A stretch of DNA of 13,954 nt, from contig NZ_CAMPYN010000034.1 in assembly GCF_946998255.1 (NCBI RefSeq), forward strand, positions 1 to 13,954. The letters are read 5' to 3'. Of the stretch, positions 1-7,281 are shown one piece after another (position 1 is the first letter of the stretch; each line of letters starts with the position of its first letter). The notes beneath the pieces are model-generated. The model ran no database searches and was not told where the DNA came from. It was given only the letters and a program-made list of their open reading frames with translations. The position numbers were made by a program, and so were the translations under genes. The stretch comes from an uncultured Helcococcus sp. GTDB taxonomy: Bacteria; Bacillota; Clostridia; Tissierellales; Peptoniphilaceae.

Positions 1-54
1 GGATTGTTGGCAGTTTTAATCATTTTATTTACAAAGAAAAATAAGAAAAAATAA
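1..54 (+). CDS. C-terminal tail of an unidentified membrane or wall-anchored protein (partial)
   Basis: The first 17 codons of the window are open and end in TAA at 52-54, followed directly by a second TAA. They encode GLLAVLIILFTKKNKKK, a hydrophobic stretch followed by a lysine-rich end. This is the form of the final membrane segment of an integral membrane protein, and also of the tail of an LPXTG cell-wall sorting signal, but the LPXTG motif would lie outside the window. A terminator follows directly, which supports this being a real gene end. The family cannot be named from so short a piece. Confidence 0.5.
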   Translation, partial: GLLAVLIILFTKKNKKK

Positions 55-62
55 TAATTTTT

Positions 63-98
63 AATGGATCTTAACTTAAACTAAGGTCCATTTTTTTT
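63..98 (+). terminator. Rho-independent terminator of the upstream gene
   Basis: An 11-bp stem pairs 63-73 with 82-92 (AATGGATCTTA with TAAGGTCCATT, one G-U pair) around an 8-nt loop and runs into eight T residues at 91-98. It lies 9 nt after the stop of the partial upstream gene. The T-tract touches the -35 box of the next promoter. Confidence 0.88.
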
Positions 99-125
99 GT
101 CAAAAGACCTAATATTTATTATACT
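97..125 (+). promoter_or_regulatory. Sigma-A type promoter of the ABC importer operon
   Basis: TTGTCA at 97-102 (5 of 6 to the -35 consensus) and TATACT at 120-125 (5 of 6 to the -10 consensus) are separated by exactly 17 nt. Transcription would start near 132, giving a leader of about 45 nt before the ATG at 177. The -35 box begins in the T-tract of the preceding terminator, so there is no spare DNA between the two units. Confidence 0.75.
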
Positions 126-136
126 TAATATGTGTC

Positions 137-150
137 CAAAGATAACTTTG
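137..150 (+). promoter_or_regulatory. Small dyad in the importer leader, possible operator
   Basis: CAAAG (137-141) and CTTTG (146-150) form a perfect 5-bp inverted repeat around ATAA, beginning about 5 nt after the predicted transcription start. The position suits a repressor operator or a small 5' RNA hairpin. The repeat is short and no regulator gene is in the window, so its role is a guess. Confidence 0.25.
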
Positions 151-176
151 TTAAATAAAAGGACTGAGAGGTAATA

Positions 177-1256
177 ATGATTGAAATCAAAAATTTAAAA
201 AAGGTTTTTGATAATGGTTTTGAAGCTTTAAAAAGCATAAACCTTAATGTAGAAGAAGGTGACTTAGTTTGTTTACTAGGACCATCAGGTTGTGGTAAAT
301 CAACTATATTAAACTTAATATCAGGCTTATTAGATCCTACAGAAGGAGAAATTAAGTTTGATGGTAAATCTATTGTGGAACTACATCCAAAAGATAGGGG
401 AATAGGACTTGTATTCCAAAACTATGCCCTTTATCCTCATATGACTGTTTTAGAAAATGTTATGTTCCCACTTACAGTTGGAAAAAACAAAAAATCTAGA
501 AAAGAAGCAGAAGAAATTGCAAGAAAATATATGAAGATAACAGATATAGAAGAACTTGAAGATAAAAAGCCAGGAACTATGTCTGGTGGTCAGCAACAAA
601 GGGTTGCTATCACAAGAGCCCTTGTGCAAAATCCTAGAGTTTTGCTTTTAGATGAGCCTTTAAGTAATCTAGATGCTAGATTAAGATTAAAAATAAGAGA
701 AGAAATTAGAAGATTAGTAAAAGAGATTGGTATAACAACTATATTTGTTACCCATGACCAAGAAGAAGCCTTATCAATAAGTGATAAGATTGTTCTTATG
801 GATGAGGGTGTTGTACAACAATATGATATACCACACAACCTATACTTAGAACCAGCAAACTTATTTGTTGCTAAATTTATTGGTAATCCTGTAATCAATA
901 TTTTTGAAAGCAAGTACGAAAATGGTGTATTAAAAGCTGGGGAATTAAATATTAAATCATCTAAATTAAATCAAGAAAAATTTAAAACTCAGCTAGAAGA
1001 AAATAAATCATACTTTATTGGTATAAGACCAGAATACTTCTTAATGAGTAAAGATGATGAAGATGCAATTGATATTGAAGTAGAATCAATAGAGTTAATT
1101 GGTAAAGATTGTATAATAAACTTTGAATTAGCAGGTAAATTCGCCAAAACTATTATAGACTCAGACCATAGGGTAAGTCCAGAAGATAAGTTAAGACTTA
1201 CAGTTGATTATGACAACATATACTTGTTTGAAAAGGATGGAAAGAGGATATACTAA
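177..1256 (+). CDS. ugpC: UgpC/MalK-type ABC transporter ATP-binding protein
   Basis: This is the cytoplasmic ATPase of a sugar or polyol-phosphate importer; it hydrolyses ATP to drive the two permeases encoded next. The 359-residue length fits the MalK/UgpC/MsmK family. Visible motifs: Walker A GPSGCGKST at 35-43, Q-loop FQNYALYPH from 80, signature MSGGQQQR at 135-142 (Met replacing the usual Leu), Walker B VLLLDEP at 155-161, D-loop SNLDAR at 163-168, and H-loop THDQ with His193. Residues from about 235 onward form the TOBE-type regulatory extension of this family. GAGAGG at 166-171 precedes the ATG by 5 nt. The stop overlaps the next ATG by one base (TAATG), so the two genes are probably translationally coupled. 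Family assignment is firm; the substrate is not fixed by this subunit, since such ATPases can serve several importers, and the symbol denotes the subfamily only. Confidence 0.93.
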   Translation: MIEIKNLKKVFDNGFEALKSINLNVEEGDLVCLLGPSGCGKSTILNLISGLLDPTEGEIKFDGKSIVELHPKDRGIGLVFQNYALYPHMTVLENVMFPLTVGKNKKSRKEAEEIARKYMKITDIEELEDKKPGTMSGGQQQRVAITRALVQNPRVLLLDEPLSNLDARLRLKIREEIRRLVKEIGITTIFVTHDQEEALSISDKIVLMDEGVVQQYDIPHNLYLEPANLFVAKFIGNPVINIFESKYENGVLKAGELNIKSSKLNQEKFKTQLEENKSYFIGIRPEYFLMSKDDEDAIDIEVESIELIGKDCIINFELAGKFAKTIIDSDHRVSPEDKLRLTVDYDNIYLFEKDGKRIY

Positions 1257-2140
1257 TGAAAAAATTATTTAGATATAGAGCTGAAAACTCACCGAGAGGG
1301 TGGTTATTCTTAGCTCCAGCACTAATATTTATTGCTATATTTAATGTTACACCTCTGATTAGAACATTTGTTATAGCCTTTCAAAAGGGGACATTGAACA
1401 ATCCGGAATTTGCAGGTATTAGCAATTTCCAAAGAGTTTTAGCTGACCCGGTTTTTCATAAGGCTATAAGGAATACAGCTTTATATGCATTTATAGTTGT
1501 TCCAGCAGGTATGGTTATTTCTTTATTTATTGCCATGTCTATTCATAAAAGAATGAAATTGAAAAAGGTTTGGGAATCAATATTTTTCCTACCTTACCTT
1601 ACATCTATGATTGCGATTGGTATAGTATTTAGATTTTTATTTAACCAAGACTATGGTTTAATAAATTATCTATTAGGGTTATTTGGTGTTTCAAATATTA
1701 ACTGGTTGAACTCACCAGAAATGTCAATGACAACTGTTATAATCTTTGGTATATGGATGGGATTAGCCTTTAATATTATAATTTTATTAACAGGTTTAAG
1801 AAATATTGATGACTCTTACTATAAAGTTGCAGATATGTTTGGGGCAACTAAGAGAGAACAATTCTTTAGAATTACTCTACCACAACTTATTCCAACTATA
1901 ACATTCTTATTATTAATGAATTTTATTTCTGCATTTAAAATATATGGACAAGTCTTTTCACTCTTTAATGGTAGACCAGGGGTAGCAAACTCTGCTACAA
2001 CAGGAGTGTTCTATATATTTACAGAATTCTATACTAATAATAATTATGGTAAGGGTATGGCTGCAGCAGTTATATTATTTGTAGTTATTCTAATATTTAC
2101 ATTAATTCAAAGATTAATAATGAAGAAAATATCAAAGTAG
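1256..2140 (+). CDS. ABC importer permease, MalF/UgpA type
   Basis: First inner-membrane permease of the importer, 294 residues. Six hydrophobic segments are visible at about 17-40, 73-96, 108-128, 158-180, 208-228 and 266-288. The cytoplasmic EAA-type loop that docks on the ATPase is at about 190-209 (VADMFGATKREQFFRITLP), with the expected Gly and the closing LP. The start overlaps the stop of the ATPase gene by one base and has an AGAGGA Shine-Dalgarno a few bases upstream. In MalFGK2-like importers this subunit pairs with the second permease encoded next. The short N-terminus before the first helix, without the large MalF periplasmic insertion, is normal for Gram-positive members. Substrate specificity cannot be read from it. 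Confidence 0.92.
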   Translation: MKKLFRYRAENSPRGWLFLAPALIFIAIFNVTPLIRTFVIAFQKGTLNNPEFAGISNFQRVLADPVFHKAIRNTALYAFIVVPAGMVISLFIAMSIHKRMKLKKVWESIFFLPYLTSMIAIGIVFRFLFNQDYGLINYLLGLFGVSNINWLNSPEMSMTTVIIFGIWMGLAFNIIILLTGLRNIDDSYYKVADMFGATKREQFFRITLPQLIPTITFLLLMNFISAFKIYGQVFSLFNGRPGVANSATTGVFYIFTEFYTNNNYGKGMAAAVILFVVILIFTLIQRLIMKKISK

Positions 2141-2146
2141 GTGAAT

Positions 2147-2965
2147 ATGAAAAAGTTTAATGATTTAATAATGAAAATTGTAATCATTGCCTTAGCAATT
2201 ATTACACTGTTTCCATTTGTGTATATGCTTTTATCTTCTTTGATGTCATATCAGGAAGTTAATTCAATACCTCCAACATTAATACCAAGTAAACCTTTAT
2301 TCCACAACTATGTAGAAGCCTTCCAGAAGGCTCCATTTGCAAGATACTTCTTTAATACAGTATTTACAGCTACAGCAACTACTATTATGACATTGATCAC
2401 AACAGTTTTGGCTGCATTTGCATTTGTTAAATTACAATTTAAAGGTAAAAATGTTGTTTCTTTAATATTTGCAGCTTTGCTGATGGTACCATATGAAATA
2501 ACAGTATTTACAAATTATCAAACTATTCTTAAATGGGGATTTGTTGATACCTATATTGCACTGATACTACCACATTGCGCATCAATATTTTATATATTCT
2601 ATTTAAGAGGCTACCTACAATCAATACCAATGTCCTACTATAATGCGGCTAAGGTTGATGGTGCTTCAGACTTAGAATTCATATGGAAAATATTGGTTCC
2701 AATTTCTAAACCAGCCTTATTTACAATGGGGATATTAAGTTTCATATCCGGATGGAACTCATTCTTATGGCCAATCTTGGTAACTAACGAGAAAAATATG
2801 AGGTTGATATCAAATGGTCTTGCAGCCTTTACATCAGAAGCTGGTTCTCAAACCCAGTTACAAATGGCTGCTTCAGCAATAGCTATTGTACCAATTTTGA
2901 TATTGTACTTTGTATTTAGAAGCCAAATTATGAGAGGGGTATCTAGAAGTGGACTTAAGGGATAA
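2147..2965 (+). CDS. ABC importer permease, MalG/UgpE type
   Basis: Second permease, 272 residues from the chosen start. It has an N-terminal helix at about 9-31, further hydrophobic segments at about 71-95, 103-125, 133-155, 190-212 and 241-258, and the EAA loop at about 166-187 (NAAKVDGASDLEFIWKILVP), a good match to the MalG-type consensus. It forms the channel with the preceding permease. An in-frame GTG at 2141 directly abuts the previous stop, but I chose ATG 2147 because AGGTG at 2139-2143 lies just ahead of it, while little resembling a Shine-Dalgarno precedes the GTG. The resulting difference is only two residues. The 3' end overlaps the next gene by 17 nt. Confidence 0.92.
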   Translation: MKKFNDLIMKIVIIALAIITLFPFVYMLLSSLMSYQEVNSIPPTLIPSKPLFHNYVEAFQKAPFARYFFNTVFTATATTIMTLITTVLAAFAFVKLQFKGKNVVSLIFAALLMVPYEITVFTNYQTILKWGFVDTYIALILPHCASIFYIFYLRGYLQSIPMSYYNAAKVDGASDLEFIWKILVPISKPALFTMGILSFISGWNSFLWPILVTNEKNMRLISNGLAAFTSEAGSQTQLQMAASAIAIVPILILYFVFRSQIMRGVSRSGLKG

Positions 2966-4262
2966 AAAGACAAAGATTACTTTTTATCAAGGAATGAGAA
3001 CCATAGGTGGGACTATAATTGAAGTCAATTATGGCAAGGATAGTATTTATTTCGATTTTGGTTCTGAATTTAAACCAGAAATAGATGATAAGAATATAGA
3101 TGGACTAGCCAATTTGATCAATTATGGTTTTGCTGTTGATTTAAAAGGCATTTATGATAGGAAGCAAACTAAAGAAGATTCAGAATTTTATAAAAATAAA
3201 GGAGTCTTCATATCGCATATACATTTGGACCATACTAAGATGATAAATTATATAGATGAAGAAATTCCTGTATATGCAAGTAAAGACACAGTTACTTTGC
3301 TTAAATCGTTAAATTTCAATAATGATTTTTTATATGCTAACTCAAATCTAAAAGATAATACTAGGAAAGTAATTCCAGTAAACTATGGAGATGTAATCAC
3401 TATAGGCGAAATACATGTTGAGTTTATAAGGGTAGACCATGATGGTTATGGAGCTTGCGGGTTTTTAATTCGTACACCGGATTTATCAATTGCATATACT
3501 GGTGATATTAGATTGCATGGCTATAGAAAAGAAGATAGTTTGAATTTTATAGAAAAAGCCAAAGACTGTGATATTTTAATTATTGAAGGTGTGTCGGTAT
3601 CTTTCATCGATGAGATAGATGAATTTAAAACAGATGGTGAACTTTCTGAAGTAAGTTTAATAAAAAAATTTGATAGAATATTAAAAGAAAATTCAAACAA
3701 ACAAATAACTTTTAATTACTATCATGCTAATATAGAAAGAATTTTAGAGATAGAAAAACTAGCTATTAAAAATAATCGAACATTAGTTTTAAATGATTTT
3801 TATGCTTATATTTTAAGAGAAGTTACAGGTAAAGAAGTCCATTTTTATGGTGATTATAAAAAATACAAGTTGGATGAAAGCTTAAGGGTGGATACAAGTG
3901 TATTATTAAAAGATCATTCTAAATACTTATGGCAATTATCTAAGGAAGAATTACACTTACTTGACCATATGCTTGTTGGGGGCATATATATACACTGCGA
4001 TTCAGATCCGCTTGGAGATTTTGACATAAATTACAAGCCTTTTATGGAAATGTTTAAAAAACATAAAATAAATGTAATAGAATTAAAATGTAGTGGACAT
4101 GCCTTTCCTAAAGACTTGATATATATTATTGACCAAATAAAGCCGGACTTATTGGTACCAATACATTCACAAAAACCGGAAATGTTGTATAATAAATATG
4201 GTGATAGATTATTACCAGAAAAAAACCAAACAATTTATGGGAGGAAAAATGAAAAAAAGTAG
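2949..4262 (+). CDS. RNase J-like beta-CASP/metallo-beta-lactamase-fold protein
   Basis: A 437-residue cytoplasmic protein with no signal peptide or membrane segment. It has the MBL-fold metal motif HIHLDH at 90-95, a later ligand His164 (RVDHDGYG), and Asp186 in YTGDIRLHG. Glu213 (LIIEG) sits where the acidic motif A of beta-CASP enzymes falls, SGHA with His384 matches motif B, and PIH with His406 matches motif C. The segment around 253-283 resembles the RNase J stretch following motif A. This suggests a metal-dependent hydrolase, possibly a nuclease, but the substrate is unknown. The GTG start has GAGAGGGG at 2932-2939, 9 nt upstream; ATG 2994 is a weaker option because it would drop KITFYQG, which looks like the first beta-strand. 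It overlaps the permease gene by 17 nt and the binding-protein gene by 14 nt, so it is co-translated with a transporter it has no obvious part in. Confidence 0.85.
   Translation: MDLRDKKTKITFYQGMRTIGGTIIEVNYGKDSIYFDFGSEFKPEIDDKNIDGLANLINYGFAVDLKGIYDRKQTKEDSEFYKNKGVFISHIHLDHTKMINYIDEEIPVYASKDTVTLLKSLNFNNDFLYANSNLKDNTRKVIPVNYGDVITIGEIHVEFIRVDHDGYGACGFLIRTPDLSIAYTGDIRLHGYRKEDSLNFIEKAKDCDILIIEGVSVSFIDEIDEFKTDGELSEVSLIKKFDRILKENSNKQITFNYYHANIERILEIEKLAIKNNRTLVLNDFYAYILREVTGKEVHFYGDYKKYKLDESLRVDTSVLLKDHSKYLWQLSKEELHLLDHMLVGGIYIHCDSDPLGDFDINYKPFMEMFKKHKINVIELKCSGHAFPKDLIYIIDQIKPDLLVPIHSQKPEMLYNKYGDRLLPEKNQTIYGRKNEKK
4166..4193 (+). promoter_or_regulatory. Candidate internal promoter for the binding-protein gene
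   Basis: Inside the beta-CASP gene, TTCACA at 4166-4171 (5 of 6) and a perfect TATAAT at 4188-4193 are 16 nt apart. The predicted transcription start near 4200 leaves about 49 nt before the binding-protein ATG at 4249. AT-rich coding DNA can produce such boxes by chance, but placement and spacing fit extra expression of the last gene. Confidence 0.5.
4239..4244 (+). promoter_or_regulatory. Shine-Dalgarno that fixes the binding-protein start
   Basis: GGGAGG is followed by AAAA and then ATG at 4249. This start gives a clean lipoprotein signal peptide. The in-frame ATG at 4198 would add 17 charged residues ahead of it, so it is not the start. Confidence 0.85.
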
Positions 4263-5517
4263 ATTGATAGCTCTTGTTTTAGCTTTAGTAATGGTTTTTG
4301 CAGCCTGTTCTAAAGGTGGAAACACAAAGGAAACTGGTAAAGAAACTGGAACTGAAACAGGTTCAGGGGAAAAACAAGAAGCAAACATTGTATTTTGGCA
4401 TGCTATGAATGGAGCCCAAGAAGAAGCTCTTAAAAAACTTACAGATGACTTCATGAAGGAAAATCCAGAAATAAAAGTTGAATTACAAAACCAAACAGGA
4501 TATAAAGAGTTGCAACAAAAAATTACTGCAACACAAGTAAGTCCTAAAGATTTACCAACTATGACTCAAGCATATCCAGACTGGATGTATAATCCAATTA
4601 AAGATGGTTTAGTATATGATTTAACAGAATTTACAAAAAACCTAGAAGGATATGATGATATCTTAGAAGGATTTAGACAATGTACTGTAATTGATGAAAA
4701 AGTTTATTCAATGCCTTTTAACAAATCTACAGAAGTTTTATTCTATAACGAAGATGCACTTAAAGAATTAGGTCGTGAAGTACCTAAGACACCAGAAGAA
4801 GTAGTTGAAGTATCAAAAGCTTACCAAGAAGCTACAGGAAAACCTGGTATAGGTTTTGACTCATTATCAAACTACTATACAACATATATCACAAATAAGG
4901 GACAAAAATTTGATCCTAACTTTGATATTAAAGGTGACCTATCTAAAGAAGCTGTAAAATGGCACTTAGATGGTGTAAATGAAGGATATATGAAGATAGC
5001 AGGTACAGATGATTACTTCTCATCATTATTAGGAAATGAACAAGTATTAATGTACGTTGGTTCAAATGCTGGTCAAGCATATGTTCAAGAAGCTGTAGAT
5101 GGTAAATTCACAGTAAAGGCAGCACCATCACCATTTGAACAAACTATCCAACAAGGTACAGACTTATTTGTTTTTGATTCAGCAACAGATGCTCAAAAAC
5201 AAGCAGCTCAAAAATACTTAACATTCTTAACAAGTAAAGAAAGCCAAATTTACTGGGGTGTTCAAACAGGTTATGTTCCTGTAAGAAAATCTGCTTTAGA
5301 AGATCCTGAATATATGAATGCAGGTACATTAATAGCACCAATCTTAAAAGAAGCTACAGAAAAAATGTTTACAAACCCACTATTAGGTGGAGCTAACCAA
5401 GCTTATAGAGAAATCGGTGTTATGATGGAAACAGTATTAGCTCAAGGACAAGCAGCTGATGTTGATTCAGTATTAAACAACTATGCAGCAACAATTGAAG
5501 GATACTGGTCAAAATAA
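4249..5517 (+). CDS. Extracellular solute-binding lipoprotein, family 1, UgpB-like
   Basis: Substrate-capturing lipoprotein of the importer, 422 residues, anchored to the outer face of the membrane. Residues 1-20 form a signal peptide (MKKS, hydrophobic core, then FAAC with Cys20 as the lipidated residue; Phe at -3 is slightly atypical). A flexible linker of KETG/TETG repeats follows to about 40. The mature domain opens with IVFWHAMNGAQEE and continues with NQTGYKELQQKI, which resembles the start of UgpB-type glycerol-3-phosphate binding proteins more than MalE. Similar openings occur in sugar-binding relatives, so the ligand is open. It is unusual that the binding protein is last in the operon; it may have its own promoter within the preceding gene. 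Codons look strongly A-ending, as expected for an abundant protein, though I did not compute this. A terminator follows. Confidence 0.92.
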   Translation: MKKSRLIALVLALVMVFAACSKGGNTKETGKETGTETGSGEKQEANIVFWHAMNGAQEEALKKLTDDFMKENPEIKVELQNQTGYKELQQKITATQVSPKDLPTMTQAYPDWMYNPIKDGLVYDLTEFTKNLEGYDDILEGFRQCTVIDEKVYSMPFNKSTEVLFYNEDALKELGREVPKTPEEVVEVSKAYQEATGKPGIGFDSLSNYYTTYITNKGQKFDPNFDIKGDLSKEAVKWHLDGVNEGYMKIAGTDDYFSSLLGNEQVLMYVGSNAGQAYVQEAVDGKFTVKAAPSPFEQTIQQGTDLFVFDSATDAQKQAAQKYLTFLTSKESQIYWGVQTGYVPVRKSALEDPEYMNAGTLIAPILKEATEKMFTNPLLGGANQAYREIGVMMETVLAQGQAADVDSVLNNYAATIEGYWSK

Positions 5518-5537
5518 TTAAATAAGATATAAAAATT

Positions 5538-5575
5538 AAACTTCAAAATCCATATTATGGGTTTTGAAGTTTTTT
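5538..5575 (+). terminator. Rho-independent terminator of the importer operon
   Basis: A 12-bp stem pairs 5540-5551 (ACTTCAAAATCC) with 5559-5570 (GGGTTTTGAAGT, one G-U pair) around a 7-nt loop, followed by a T-run to 5575. It begins about 20 nt after the binding-protein stop and closes the unit. Confidence 0.92.
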
Positions 5576-5639
5576 GTGTTTAATAATAGCTGTAATATCA
5601 AGATGTAAGCAGTATGGGTTTTTTAAATTTAATTTAATA

Positions 5640-5648
5640 TGGTATAAT
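5640..5648 (+). promoter_or_regulatory. Extended -10 promoter of the phosphoesterase gene
   Basis: TGG followed by a perfect TATAAT (5643-5648) is an extended -10 element. Only a weak -35 (TTTTTA at 5620-5625, 17-nt spacer) precedes it, typical for extended -10 promoters. Transcription would start near 5655, leaving a very short leader. Confidence 0.7.
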
Positions 5649-5663
5649 TAAATTTACGAAATG

Positions 5664-5670
5664 AAGGAGA
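5664..5670 (+). promoter_or_regulatory. Shine-Dalgarno that fixes the phosphoesterase start
   Basis: AAGGAGA lies 5 nt before ATG 5676. The in-frame ATG at 5661 overlaps this site and lacks its own, and the catalytic-domain beta-strand (KIAIYHTTDMHGH) starts directly after ATG 5676. Confidence 0.85.
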
Positions 5671-5675
5671 GACTT

Positions 5676-7193
5676 ATGAAAATAGCTATTTATCATACAA
5701 CAGACATGCATGGACATGTTTTACCTACAAATTATGTTGAATATCAAGAGCTAGGTATGCTCAAAATACTTTCTTTTATAGATGAAGATAGAAAAAACTA
5801 TGATCATTCACTTGTTTTAGATGGTGGTGATTTAATTCAAGGTACAGTATTAACGAGTTTTTTAGCAAAAAATCCTGATGAAAATAACCCAATTTTAAAA
5901 CTACTAGACAATTTTTCTTATGATGCTTATGTAATGGGAAACCATGAATTTAACTATGGTATGGATTACTTATTAAAATCTTACCATAGGGTAAGTGAAA
6001 AAATTCTAAATTCCAACATAGAAAATTTAGATTTTAAGTCTAATTCTTATAAAATATTTGATTTTGAAGGCTTTAAGATTGCTGTTTTTGGAGCAACTAC
6101 TTCATATATCCCAAATTGGGAACAGGAAAAAAATATTGAAGGTTTAGTCTTCCATGATCCTATAGAAATGTATAAGAAATACGAAGCTGAAATGAAAGAA
6201 AATTCGGATATGATTATTGTCTTATACCATGGTGGGTTTGAAAAATCTTTGGATGAACAGTTTATACCTACAGAAATTTTAAGAAAAGAAAATCAGGGAA
6301 GTGAGTTCCTTGAAACTTTTGATAGTATCGATGTTATGTTAACTGGCCATCAGCATAGGGGCTTTATAACAAAAATCAAGGATGTAATCTGTAGCCAACC
6401 TATAAATAATGCCAGAAATTTTACTAAAATAGTGTATGATACAGAAAGTGATGAATGGTCATATGAATTGATTGATATTACAAGCATGGATATTGTAATC
6501 AAAGATGAATATGAAAAAGTATTTGAAGATATCAACAGAGACTTAGATGAATATTTAAATCAAGTAATAGGACATTTTGATGAAAGTATGAGACTTGGTG
6601 ACAAATTTGATGTAAGACTAAATGGACACCCATATATTAATTTCTTGCACGAAGTCCAATTAGATGCCCTAGATGCAGACTTTTCATCACTAAGCTTATT
6701 TGATCAGGCTATTGGTTTTGACAAAGACGTCACCATAAAAGATGTGCTTGTGAACTATCCTTATCCAAATACTCTGAAAGTAATGGAAATTACAGGTGAA
6801 GATTTAAAAGAAGCTATTGAAATTTCTACTAATTATTTCAAGTTAGATGAAAATGATAATATTATTCTTAATCCAAGATTCCAAGTTCCTAAGGTTAGAA
6901 ATTATATTTATGATTTCTTTTACGGGCTTGATTATGTTGTAGACCTAGGTAACGATAGAGGAAAAAGAGTAGTATCCATGAAAAAAGATGGTAAAGATAT
7001 AGACTTAGATAAGACTTACAAGCTAATAATGAATAACTATAGGGCAAGTAATACAGCTGAATATCCATGTTATCAAGATAAAGAAATAGTTGATGAAACA
7101 TATTTGGATATGAGTGAATTAATGATAGCTTACATAAGTAAAAAGAAGAATTTAAAAGTTAATAAGACTAAAAATTTTATGATAACTAATTAA
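5676..7193 (+). CDS. 5'-nucleotidase/2',3'-cyclic phosphodiesterase-family metallophosphoesterase, probably cytoplasmic
   Basis: A 505-residue two-domain phosphoesterase. The N-terminal calcineurin-like metallophosphatase domain (about 1-230) shows all dinuclear metal motifs in order: D10-M-H12, GGD with Asp52, GNHE at 88-91, His185 (YHGG) and GHQH at 224-227. The rest matches the 5'-nucleotidase C-terminal domain, which in this family binds the nucleoside or other leaving group. Most well-studied members are exported; this one begins MKIAIYHTTD directly at the first strand with no signal peptide or anchor, so it should act in the cytoplasm, perhaps on nucleotides, cyclic nucleotides or other phosphomonoesters. 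It stands alone between a terminator with its own promoter and a long hairpin, downstream of a UgpB-like importer. Family is firm; the substrate is not known. Confidence 0.88.
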   Translation: MKIAIYHTTDMHGHVLPTNYVEYQELGMLKILSFIDEDRKNYDHSLVLDGGDLIQGTVLTSFLAKNPDENNPILKLLDNFSYDAYVMGNHEFNYGMDYLLKSYHRVSEKILNSNIENLDFKSNSYKIFDFEGFKIAVFGATTSYIPNWEQEKNIEGLVFHDPIEMYKKYEAEMKENSDMIIVLYHGGFEKSLDEQFIPTEILRKENQGSEFLETFDSIDVMLTGHQHRGFITKIKDVICSQPINNARNFTKIVYDTESDEWSYELIDITSMDIVIKDEYEKVFEDINRDLDEYLNQVIGHFDESMRLGDKFDVRLNGHPYINFLHEVQLDALDADFSSLSLFDQAIGFDKDVTIKDVLVNYPYPNTLKVMEITGEDLKEAIEISTNYFKLDENDNIILNPRFQVPKVRNYIYDFFYGLDYVVDLGNDRGKRVVSMKKDGKDIDLDKTYKLIMNNYRASNTAEYPCYQDKEIVDETYLDMSELMIAYISKKKNLKVNKTKNFMITN

Positions 7194-7197
7194 TAGT

Positions 7198-7281
7198 AAA
7201 CAGTAAATATTTATGAATTGAGATAAAAGTGATCAAATATATGAACTTATTTTAATTCAAAATATTTACTGTTTTGTATTT
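7198..7281 (+). terminator. Long hairpin, probable terminator of the phosphoesterase gene
   Basis: A perfect 15-bp stem pairs 7198-7212 (AAACAGTAAATATTT) with 7260-7274. After one bulged base (7213) it continues with about 12 more pairs (7214-7225 with 7248-7259, including G-U). Four T residues close the stem at 7272-7275 and TATTT follows. It begins 5 nt after the stop codon. The T-tract is weaker than at the other two terminators and the stem is very AT-rich, so termination may be incomplete. Confidence 0.6.

Noticed and set aside
126..176. Riboswitch in the importer leader
   Set aside because: Only about 45 nt of leader exist, with one 5-bp hairpin, too little for a known riboswitch class.
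590..913. A 107-codon minus-strand open frame within the ATPase gene
   Set aside because: It lies opposite the conserved ABC signature and Walker B region, and the protein has no family resemblance.
2141..2146. GTG start for the second permease
   Set aside because: It abuts the previous stop with little Shine-Dalgarno ahead; ATG 2147 has AGGTG just upstream. The choice changes only two residues.
4198..4248. Upstream ATG that would lengthen the binding protein by 17 residues
   Set aside because: It would put charged residues before the lipoprotein signal peptide; the GGGAGG site and the lipobox distance support ATG 4249.
4311..4382. Repeated KETG/TETG codons in the binding-protein gene as a functional DNA repeat
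   Set aside because: They encode the usual low-complexity linker between a lipidated cysteine and the folded domain, and the repeats are few and inexact.
5661..5675. Upstream ATG for the phosphoesterase
   Set aside because: It overlaps the AAGGAGA ribosome site, lies only about 6 nt after the predicted transcription start, and adds MKERL ahead of the conserved first strand.
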